Origin: an uncultured Porphyromonadaceae bacterium
Lineage (GTDB): Bacteria; Bacteroidota; Bacteroidia; Bacteroidales; UBA11471
Direction: 5' to 3'
Assembly: GCA_900547555.1 (NCBI GenBank)
Contig: URHG01000062.1
Coordinates: 1 to 8,779, forward strand
DNA length: 8,779 bases
The first letter of the stretch is position 1. Each line of letters begins with the position of its first letter. The translations under genes and the position numbers were made by a program. Below, piece after piece: positions 1 to 6,168 of the stretch. The notes under the pieces were generated by a model. That model made no database searches, was not told where the DNA came from, and saw only the letters and a list, made by a program, of their open reading frames with translations.

Positions 1-300
1 CATGGCCAAATAGAATGCACCATCGGGACCACGCATGATGTGGGGGTCACGTATTCCTCGTTGTAAGGCTATGCTATCTCCGGCAATGACGGGCTGCCCG
101 TTGTTTACATCGGTAAACGAGTACCCGTCGGGACTCAACGCCATATACAGGCTGTGCGTGTCGTCTTTGAAATAGACCATAAGATAGGCGGCCATATCTT
201 TTTCACTCGGGATTCTGGCTTTTTTCTTAGCCGATACTGTCGGGGAGACAATTTGGCACGCAACTAATACAATAAAGAAAAAATGTTTTTTCAAGGACAT
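1..300 (-). CDS. Glycoside hydrolase family 43 protein, N-terminal part (truncated by window edge)
   Basis: This is the first 100 codons of a secreted glycosidase; the frame is open to base 1 and continues outside the window. Residues 1-24 form an export signal (basic MSLKKH, hydrophobic FFFIVLV, then a possible signal peptidase I site after VSA24). Cys15 in LVAC also fits a lipobox, so a lipoprotein cannot be excluded. The mature start contains YLMVYFKDDTHSLYMALSPDG and then GIRDPHIMRGPDGAFYLAM, the first-blade pattern of GH43-type five-bladed propellers. By analogy with the HDP motif of GH43 arabinanases, Asp85 of RDP would be the general base. GH43 enzymes mostly release arabinose or xylose from plant polysaccharides; the exact substrate cannot be read from this fragment. 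ATG 298-300 is chosen because it gives the signal peptide. It lies 5 bp after the stop of the esterase gene, so the two are almost certainly translated from one transcript. Confidence 0.8.
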   Translation of the reverse strand, partial: MSLKKHFFFIVLVACQIVSPTVSAKKKARIPSEKDMAAYLMVYFKDDTHSLYMALSPDGYSFTDVNNGQPVIAGDSIALQRGIRDPHIMRGPDGAFYLAM

Positions 301-305
301 AATCG

Positions 306-962
306 TTATCTTCTTTTTTTTGAGGTGATGGCTCGGTATACGGTTTGGGCGAGGATACGGGCACCATCGGCATTCGGGTGTACCCGGTCGGGGAAGTTTT
401 CCGGCATTCCGGCCGTAGGGGTATGCAGGTCGATGATTTTTACTTTTTTTCTTCGCGCTGTTTTTTTGATGGCTGGAATGACGCCGTGAACAATCGTGCT
501 GTCGTTGATACCCCATTTCGTACCGTAAACCGTTGCCGGATAGCAAAGATATATGCGGGGATTTCCTTCGCAGCGGAATGAATCGATAAGGGCTGAAAGG
601 TCTTTTCGGAATTCTTTTCCGTATTTCCAGTTATGTGGTTTGGTATCGTTTGTACCCAGTTTGATGATGACTATGTCGGGGCGGAACTCCCTTGCCTCGG
701 CAAATAACTTCTCCTGCATATAAGGGTGGTCTCCCTTGTTGAGCAACGTGCGGGCGCTGATACCGAAGTTCTCTACCACATAGTTGTCGCCGAGCATTTT
801 TCCCAATACTGAGGGATAGCATTCTTCCGAACGGTTTTTCAGTCCGTAGCCGTATGTGATGCTGTTGCCTATACATGCGACCCGTGTGGGTTCTTGCCCT
901 TCTGTTGTCGGCGACAGAACCAGAGTGATGAAAAGAAATAATAATTTGATTTTCATTTTCAA
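306..962 (-). CDS. Secreted SGNH/GDSL-type esterase
   Basis: A 218-residue protein with an N-terminal signal peptide (hydrophobic LLFLFITLVL, likely cleaved near TEG22) followed by a single SGNH-hydrolase domain that fills the rest. The four family blocks are visible. Block I is GNSIT with nucleophile Ser34. Block II glycine is Gly67 in NFGISARTLL. Block III is GTND with Asn105. Block V is DRVHPN, giving catalytic Asp192 and His195. All catalytic residues are present, so the enzyme should be active. Family members remove acetyl or other acyl groups from sugars or lipids. Export and the immediately following GH43 gene suggest a carbohydrate O-acetylesterase that deacetylates hemicellulose for the glycosidase, but that is inference from context. 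The start could also be Met3 (ATG 954-956); both give the same mature protein. It lies 18 bp after the acetyltransferase gene in a probable operon. Confidence 0.88.
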   Translation of the reverse strand: MKMKIKLLFLFITLVLSPTTEGQEPTRVACIGNSITYGYGLKNRSEECYPSVLGKMLGDNYVVENFGISARTLLNKGDHPYMQEKLFAEAREFRPDIVIIKLGTNDTKPHNWKYGKEFRKDLSALIDSFRCEGNPRIYLCYPATVYGTKWGINDSTIVHGVIPAIKKTARRKKVKIIDLHTPTAGMPENFPDRVHPNADGARILAQTVYRAITSKKRR

Positions 963-980
963 AGAGATGCAGAATGATTT

Positions 981-1241
981 CTACCGATTTTCTTTGCGTT
1001 GCAGCCATATTGCGGCATACGGACAAGTAGCTTTGAAAGTGAGACCGTTTTGTACGGCGTAGTCGTAAACGGCATCCACAAGACGGGAGGCGATGCCGCG
1101 CCCTTCTATGGCTGGCGGGACGATTGTATGTAGAATATCGATAGAATCATCTTCTTTTCGGTATTCCACGTAAGCGGTAACTCCGTCGACGACGGTTTCA
1201 AATCGGTTCGTTTCCAGACGATGAATAATAGAAAATTCCAT
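981..1241 (-). CDS. Small GNAT-fold N-acetyltransferase (YjdJ-like, COG2388 type)
   Basis: An 86-residue cytoplasmic protein matching the small single-domain GNAT group often annotated as 'GCN5-related N-acetyltransferase' (COG2388/PF14542 type). Visible features are a short beta-strand region with ETVVDGVTAYVEYRKEDD, the central HTIVPP motif (His38-Pro43), and the acetyl-CoA loop EGRGIASRLV (residues 46-55). A helix follows, then the characteristic CPYAAIWL near the C-terminus (Cys73-Leu80). The length is normal to slightly short for this group (about 90-100 aa). The acceptor substrate of the family is not well established, so no specific reaction is assigned. No signal peptide is seen. The gene starts 22 bp after the permease stop and ends 18 bp before the esterase start, so co-transcription is likely although a functional link to either is not obvious. 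Confidence 0.85.
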   Translation of the reverse strand: MEFSIIHRLETNRFETVVDGVTAYVEYRKEDDSIDILHTIVPPAIEGRGIASRLVDAVYDYAVQNGLTFKATCPYAAIWLQRKENR

Positions 1242-1263
1242 ATTCGATTTTATTATAGAAAGG

Positions 1264-2547
1264 TCAGAGTAAAAATTTTGTCAGTAGGATAGCGGCCAGA
1301 ATATACATCGAGACCGATATCTTTTTATATTTCCCGCTTAACAGATTGATGACGACATAGCCGATCATACTTACGATGATACCGTCGGAAATACTGTAAG
1401 CGAAAGGAATGATGAGAATACATAGAAATGCGGGAATGGCTTCGCTTAGGTCGGAGAAATCGATATTCGTGATCGTTGCCGTCATCGACAACCCGACCAA
1501 GATGAGTATGGCTCCGGTGGCGGGAGAGGGGATCGATAGGAAAAACGGAGAGAACAACAATGCAAGCGCAAAACAAGCTGCTGTGGTGAGAGATGTCAGT
1601 CCCGAACGTCCTCCTTGTGAAATGCCGCTGGCGCTTTCGACAAAGACGGTTACCGTACTTGTTCCCAACATGGCGCCGCAGGTGGTACCTATAGCATCGG
1701 CCATGAATGCTTCTTTCAGTCGGGGAATTTTCCCGTTGACGGTCATTCCTGCTTTGTTGAAGACACCGATAATCGTACCTATGGTATCGAACATGTCTAT
1801 AAACAGAAATGTGAAGACCACGACTACCATCTTTATCGAGAATATTTCGGAAAAATCGAATTGAAAGAAAATTGGTTCTATCGAAGGGGGCAGGTTCATA
1901 AACCCTGCGTAATGGGTGATACCCATAGGAATACCGATGAGTGTCGTGAGCAGAATGCCGATAAGCAGGCTGCCTTGAATTTTTTTGATGACAAGTATGG
2001 CCGTAACGATGATCCCTATCATACCCAGCAGCGCATTGCCGTGCGTAAGATCGCCGATGGTTACGAGCGTGCTTTCGTTGGGGACGACGATACTGCAATT
2101 TATCAGCCCTATGAAAGCAATGAACAGCCCTATGCCTACGCCGATGGCTTGCCGCAAGGTCGCGGGGATTGCGTTGACAATGGCCTGCCGTAACTTGGTG
2201 AGAGTGAGTATAATAAAAATGAGTCCCTCGATAAAAACGGCCGTCAAAGCAAATTGCCAACTGTTACCCATTTGAAGACATACGGTAAACGCAAAGAAAG
2301 CGTTCAGCCCCATGCCGGGAGCTAAGGCAAACGGCATTTTGGCCCATAAAGCCATGACCAGAGTGCCGACAATTGCAGCCAATGCCGTTGTTGTGAATAG
2401 CGCGCCTTTGTCCATACCGGTTGCGGACAGAATGGCCGGATTGACAGCCAAAATATAAGCCATGGCGAGAAAGGAAGTGATACCGGCCATGACTTCGGTG
2501 TGTATTTTCATTGTCAGGGGATCGAACCCGACCCATTTTTTCCACAT
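1264..2547 (-). CDS. NCS2-family purine permease (AzgA/GhxP/PbuG-like)
   Basis: A 427-residue polytopic inner-membrane transporter of the nucleobase-cation symporter-2 family, AzgA-like branch (COG2252), which imports adenine, guanine and/or hypoxanthine with protons. Branch signatures are in order: MKIHTEVMAGITSFLAMAYI at residues 13-32 (the conserved N-terminal entry to TM1), GMGLNAFFAF at about 78-87, FLFIDMFDTIGT at about 245-256, and ESASGISQGGRSGLTSL at about 303-320, the purine-binding half-helix region. Hydrophobic segments continue to the C-terminal ILLTKFLL. The length (usually 430-490) and the position of the first motif support the start at MWKKWVGFDP. Purine specificity beyond the family cannot be decided here. 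The gene heads a run of four close minus-strand genes. Its start is only 17 bp beyond the U-tract of the upstream terminator, and I see no clear promoter of its own. Confidence 0.93.
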   Translation of the reverse strand: MWKKWVGFDPLTMKIHTEVMAGITSFLAMAYILAVNPAILSATGMDKGALFTTTALAAIVGTLVMALWAKMPFALAPGMGLNAFFAFTVCLQMGNSWQFALTAVFIEGLIFIILTLTKLRQAIVNAIPATLRQAIGVGIGLFIAFIGLINCSIVVPNESTLVTIGDLTHGNALLGMIGIIVTAILVIKKIQGSLLIGILLTTLIGIPMGITHYAGFMNLPPSIEPIFFQFDFSEIFSIKMVVVVFTFLFIDMFDTIGTIIGVFNKAGMTVNGKIPRLKEAFMADAIGTTCGAMLGTSTVTVFVESASGISQGGRSGLTSLTTAACFALALLFSPFFLSIPSPATGAILILVGLSMTATITNIDFSDLSEAIPAFLCILIIPFAYSISDGIIVSMIGYVVINLLSGKYKKISVSMYILAAILLTKFLL

Positions 2548-2564
2548 AGGCGGCTTTCTGTATT

Positions 2565-2601
2565 AAAAAAACGCATTTTGACTTCGAAAAGCCAAAATGC
2601 G
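2565..2601 (-). terminator. Rho-independent terminator of the SPOR lipoprotein gene
   Basis: Arms CGCATTTTG (2572-2580) and CAAAATGCG (2593-2601) pair perfectly. Inside them, after one A/C mismatch, CTT (2582-2584) pairs with AAG (2589-2591) around a CGAA loop. On the minus strand the hairpin is followed by seven U residues (complement of A 2565-2571). It begins 18 bp after the stop of the lipoprotein gene. Because the purine permease starts 17 bp further on, it may act as a partial terminator or attenuator for that gene. Confidence 0.88.
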
Positions 2602-2619
2602 CATATTATTTCTATTTGT

Positions 2620-3081
2620 TTATCGATTGATGAGCAACCATGCATCGTTGAATTCGGGAGAGTATTTCAGCTTGATGGCATCTCGCAACTCTTCCGCTTC
2701 TTTCCGGGTATCGAAGCTGCCGGCGATTACGCGGAACATCATTTGGTTGTTACGGGCGGTAAAAGCGCCGTATCCGTCTTGTGTCAGCCGCTCTTTCAGG
2801 GAAGACGCATTGGTCTTGACCGAGAAACTTCCCACAACGACGTTGTATAGTTTCAGTTTGTTAACATCATCATCGACGATCGAGATACGTTCGTTACTTA
2901 CCCGTTCTTGGGCAGGGGCTTGCGTTGTTACGACTTCGTTTTCGACGGGAACTTCTTCGACAGCCTCTTTTTCTTGAGCTTTCATATACGCGGCTTTGTA
3001 CGCGCTTTCTTTTGATTTGCACGCGCTTGCTCCTATCAGCAAGACAACGGCGATGAATCCTAAAATGGTTAACTTTTTCAT
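2620..3081 (-). CDS. SPOR-domain lipoprotein
   Basis: A 153-residue lipoprotein. Residues 1-21 are a type II signal (MKKLTILGFIAVVLLIGASAC) with the likely lipidated Cys21. A polar, glutamate-rich linker of low complexity follows at about 22-75 (AQEKEAVEEVPVENEVV). A C-terminal SPOR domain spans about 78-153, starting LYNVVVGSFS and containing the second internal half RVIAGSFDTRKEAEELRDAI. SPOR domains bind denuded glycan strands of septal peptidoglycan, so a role at the cell wall or division site is expected from the family; the specific partner is unknown. It appears monocistronic or nearly so, with a promoter-like element just upstream and a strong terminator just downstream. It is divergent from the GH31 gene, with 209 bp between them. 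Confidence 0.9.
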   Translation of the reverse strand: MKKLTILGFIAVVLLIGASACKSKESAYKAAYMKAQEKEAVEEVPVENEVVTTQAPAQERVSNERISIVDDDVNKLKLYNVVVGSFSVKTNASSLKERLTQDGYGAFTARNNQMMFRVIAGSFDTRKEAEELRDAIKLKYSPEFNDAWLLINR

Positions 3082-3108
3082 AATACTAAATCAATGATAT
3101 ATGCCAAG

Positions 3109-3116
3109 CAAAAATA
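3109..3116 (-). promoter_or_regulatory. Putative -7 element for the SPOR lipoprotein gene
   Basis: On the minus strand these bases read TATTTTTG, a full match to the Bacteroidetes -7 consensus TAnnTTTG. The expected start site would be about 20 nt upstream of the ATG at 3081, a normal short leader. I do not see a good TTTG -33 element at the right distance, so the call rests on the -7 box and its position. Confidence 0.45.
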
Positions 3117-3230
3117 AAAAGAATATTTGACTAAATCTTCTTTTGACCTCATAAATTTTATATAGCCAGGAAAATGGCAATATTGGTAATACGGCATGTA
3201 GTGGCGAGGAAGTAGAGTTTACCGTAGTAA

Positions 3231-3262
3231 TTTGCATGGGAAGTTTTTTTTTGCGATTTTTG
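3231..3262 (+). promoter_or_regulatory. Putative promoter of the GH31-GH3 operon
   Basis: TTTG at 3231-3234 and GATTTTTG at 3255-3262 (7 of 8 to TAnnTTTG) are separated by 20 bp, the spacing expected for the primary sigma factor of Bacteroidetes. The predicted transcript would start roughly 20-25 nt before the GH31 ATG at 3291. A T-rich spacer (nine T at 3244-3252) lies between the boxes. No operator or regulator-binding repeat could be assigned with confidence. Confidence 0.5.
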
Positions 3263-3276
3263 CAATTCAACAATCT

Positions 3277-3294
3277 ATGAAAAACATTGCATGA
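3277..3294 (+). other. Possible 5-codon leader ORF overlapping the GH31 start
   Basis: ATG 3277-3279 opens a frame encoding MKNIA whose TGA stop (3292-3294) overlaps the GH31 start codon as ATGA. It lies within the predicted short leader. If translated it could couple ribosomes to the GH31 start, but a frame this short arises easily by chance, and no Shine-Dalgarno sequence precedes it. Confidence 0.2.
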
Positions 3295-6155
3295 AACACA
3301 ATCTATTGATTCTTTTGGCGATCTTGTTATCTATCCCCGTCGGTGCTGCTTCTTATAAGAAAACGACCGATGGAGTAGTGGTAACCCTTTCTTCAAAGAG
3401 CGATACGACAGCACGTATGGTACGTTTGCAAGTCGTCGACAGTAAAATCATACGGGTGACAGCTGTTCCCGGACGTAAATTCCCGAAAGAAAAAAGTCTG
3501 GTCGTTTTGCCTGAGGCTTATAAGAAAACACCTTTTACGGTAGAAGAATCCGACGGTCGAGTGAGACTCGAAACCGATGCGGTGCGGGCAACGGTCGATT
3601 TGAAGACCGGTGAAGTTGCATTTGCCGATACTTGCGGAACGAAGCGTTTGCAGGAACGTCGTGGCGGAGGAAAAAAATTCAGACCTATAACGGTCGACGG
3701 GGTGTCGGCATATAGTTATTGGCAGCAATTCGAATCGCCCGATGATGAGGCTTTTTATGGGTTGGGGCAGCACCAGTCCGATGAGTTCAATTATAAGGGG
3801 AAAAACGAGTCGTTGTTCCAATACAATACCAAAGTGGCGGTACCGTTTATCGTATCCAACAAGAATTACGGATTGCTGTTCGATACCTATTCCTTGTGTA
3901 AGTGGGGAGACAGTCGCGATTACATGCAGTTATGCGATGTGTTCGATTTATACGATGCCGATGGGAAACCCGGAGCATTGACGGCTGCGTATGCTCCGGA
4001 TAAGAAAACGAAATCGTTGGTTCGTAGGGAGAGTCGCATTTATTACGAAGATCAAAAGACGATTCTTGATTTGCCGCAAGATTTTGCGCTGAATGGTGCG
4101 AATGTCGTCTATACGGGAGAAATAGCAGCCCGGGAAACCGGAGATTTTCACTTTCTGCTTTATTATGCAGGATATGTGAAAGTGTATATCGACGGAGAAT
4201 TGCTTGTCCCCGAACGTTGGCGTACGGCATGGAATCCCAACAGTTATAAATTCAAGACCTCCCTGAATGCGGGAGAACGAGTACCTATCCGTATCGAGTG
4301 GCGTCCCGACGGCGGCGTTTCTTATTTGGGCTTACGGGCGTTGACTCCGGTCGATCCGGCCGAGCAAAACCGCCTTTCTTGGTATAGCGAGATGAGCGAT
4401 GCGATCGATTACTATTATATTGCGGGTGCAGATGCCGACGATGTGATTGCCGGATACCGCCGTCTCACGGGAAAAGCGCAGGTTATGCCGCGTTGGGCAA
4501 TGGGCTTCTGGCAAAGCCGGGAACGTTATAAGACGCAGAAAGAGATGCTTACCGCGCTTCGGGAATTTCGGGAGCGTCGCATACCGCTCGATAATATCGT
4601 TCTCGATTGGAGTTATTGGCCCGAAGATGCGTGGGGAAGCCATGAATTTGATGCTGCCCGTTTTCCCGATCCGAAAGGCATGGTCGATTCTATTCATGCA
4701 CAGCATGCCAGAATGATGATTTCGGTGTGGCCGAAATTTTACATGACCACCCGGCATTTTAAGGAATTCGACCGTAAAGGTTGGATGTATAAGCAAGCCA
4801 TCGAAGATAGTATACGCGACTGGATAGGTCCCGGTTATATCGGATCTTTTTATGACGCCTATGCCGAAGGGGCTCGGAAACTCTTCTGGAAACAGATGCA
4901 GGACCATCTTTATCCGTTGGGAATAGATGCGTGGTGGATGGACGCCAGCGAGCCGAACGTGCGGGATTGTACCGATATGGATTATCGGAAGGCACTTTGC
5001 GGGCCTACTGCATTAGGGCCTTCTACCCAATATTTCAATGCTTATGCACTGATGAATGCCGAGGCTATTTACGACGGGCAGCGGGCTGTCGATCCCGATC
5101 GTCGGGTCTTTTTGCTTACCCGTTCGGGGTTTGCCGGTTTGCAGCGATATTCGACAGCGACATGGAGCGGCGATATAGCGACGCGTTGGGAAGATATGAA
5201 AGCCCAAATATCGGCGGGCTTGAATTTCTCGATTTGCGGTATTCCTTATTGGTCGATGGACATCGGCGGATTCTGTGTAGAGAAACGTTATGAGTCGGGA
5301 TTTAAACATTTCAATAAGACCGGCAAGGAAAACGCCGACCTGAAAGAGTGGCGCGAGCTGAATACACGCTGGTTCCAGTTCGGGGCATTTGTGCCTATTT
5401 TCCGTTCTCACGGGCAATATCCTTATCGCGAAGTGTATAATATAGCTCCCGAAGGCCACCCTGCCTATGCTTCTATCGTATATTATACCAATTTGCGTTA
5501 CTGGCTGATGCCTTATATATATTCGTTAGCCGGTATGACCTACCACGACGATTATACGATCATGCGTCCGTTGGTGATGGATTTCCCGTCCGATACGGCG
5601 GCTTTGAATATCGGCGACCAGTATATGTTCGGTCCGGCTTTTATGGCTTGTCCCGTATATACTTATGGCGCACGTTCCCGGGAGGTTCATTTCCCGGCGG
5701 GTACAGGTTGGTATGATTTTTATTCGGGGGCTTATATCGTAGGCGGGCAGACGTTTACCGTTTCTGCACCCTATTCGCAGATGCCGCTTTATGTACGCGA
5801 AGGGTCGATCGTTCCTTTCGGTCGCGACTTACAATATAGCGACCAGTATCCGGCCGATACATTGACGCTTTATGTCTATACAGGTCGAAATGCCGAGTTT
5901 ACTTTGTACGAAGACGAGAATACCAATTATAATTATGAAAAAGGGGCTTACCTGCAAATCCCTCTGACGTATGACGAAGCCTCGGGCGTACTTACCATCG
6001 GTGCGCAAGAAGGGGCTTATGAGGGAATGCCGACAAGCCGCATCGTACATGTGGTCGTGGTATCTCCCGAGTCGCCGGTAGCCTTTTCGCGTCGTCGTGT
6101 CCCCGATAACACGGTTAAGTATACCGGTCAAAAAATAGAATTGAAATTGAAATAA
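3291..6155 (+). CDS. Secreted GH31 glycosidase with PA14 domain, probable alpha-xylosidase
   Basis: A 954-residue periplasmic or surface-exported enzyme. Residues 1-20 are a signal peptide (hydrophobic LLILLAILLSIPVGA, cleavage near Ala19/Ala20). An N-terminal beta-sandwich (about 25-225) includes the family motif FYGLGQHQSDEFNYKG. A PA14-like insertion (about 229-355) contains YTGEIAARETGDFHFLLYYAG and VYIDGELL. The (beta/alpha)8 barrel (about 395-735) carries the nucleophile Asp551 in WWMDASEPN and the acid/base Asp628 in WSGDIATRW. Other barrel motifs are DWSYWPEDAWGSHEFD and RSHGQYPYRE. A C-terminal DUF5110-like beta domain starts near 860 (TLYEDENTNYNYEKG). A PA14 insertion in GH31 is known from xyloglucan-active alpha-xylosidases of Cellvibrio and Bacteroides, which favours release of xylose from xyloglucan oligosaccharides; alpha-glucosidase activity remains possible. 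It is the first gene of an operon with GH3, 13 bp downstream. The frame is intact. Confidence 0.92.
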   Translation: MKHNLLILLAILLSIPVGAASYKKTTDGVVVTLSSKSDTTARMVRLQVVDSKIIRVTAVPGRKFPKEKSLVVLPEAYKKTPFTVEESDGRVRLETDAVRATVDLKTGEVAFADTCGTKRLQERRGGGKKFRPITVDGVSAYSYWQQFESPDDEAFYGLGQHQSDEFNYKGKNESLFQYNTKVAVPFIVSNKNYGLLFDTYSLCKWGDSRDYMQLCDVFDLYDADGKPGALTAAYAPDKKTKSLVRRESRIYYEDQKTILDLPQDFALNGANVVYTGEIAARETGDFHFLLYYAGYVKVYIDGELLVPERWRTAWNPNSYKFKTSLNAGERVPIRIEWRPDGGVSYLGLRALTPVDPAEQNRLSWYSEMSDAIDYYYIAGADADDVIAGYRRLTGKAQVMPRWAMGFWQSRERYKTQKEMLTALREFRERRIPLDNIVLDWSYWPEDAWGSHEFDAARFPDPKGMVDSIHAQHARMMISVWPKFYMTTRHFKEFDRKGWMYKQAIEDSIRDWIGPGYIGSFYDAYAEGARKLFWKQMQDHLYPLGIDAWWMDASEPNVRDCTDMDYRKALCGPTALGPSTQYFNAYALMNAEAIYDGQRAVDPDRRVFLLTRSGFAGLQRYSTATWSGDIATRWEDMKAQISAGLNFSICGIPYWSMDIGGFCVEKRYESGFKHFNKTGKENADLKEWRELNTRWFQFGAFVPIFRSHGQYPYREVYNIAPEGHPAYASIVYYTNLRYWLMPYIYSLAGMTYHDDYTIMRPLVMDFPSDTAALNIGDQYMFGPAFMACPVYTYGARSREVHFPAGTGWYDFYSGAYIVGGQTFTVSAPYSQMPLYVREGSIVPFGRDLQYSDQYPADTLTLYVYTGRNAEFTLYEDENTNYNYEKGAYLQIPLTYDEASGVLTIGAQEGAYEGMPTSRIVHVVVVSPESPVAFSRRRVPDNTVKYTGQKIELKLK

Positions 6156-6168
6156 ATACCATAAGTCT

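Noticed and set aside
1325..2260. Long minus-strand open frame (311 codons) within the permease gene
   Set aside because: It overlaps the permease in another frame of the same strand, is rich in Arg/His/Tyr and lacks any domain; the permease frame carries all the family motifs.
1409..2275. Several plus-strand open frames opposite the permease gene
   Set aside because: They are antisense shadows with no recognisable motif and no promoter or plausible start context.
2548..2619. Possible purine riboswitch ahead of the purine permease
   Set aside because: The space holds only one simple hairpin with a U-tract; there is no room for the three-helix aptamer and no conserved core sequence.
3178..3185. 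Perfect 8-bp palindrome CAATATTG in the divergent region, a possible operator
   Set aside because: Eight bases in AT-rich DNA is expected by chance, it does not extend outward symmetrically, and no regulator gene is present to connect it to.
3091..3273. 60-codon minus-strand frame in the divergent intergenic region
   Set aside because: It covers both predicted promoters, has low-complexity AT-driven composition and no family resemblance, so the region is better explained as regulatory.
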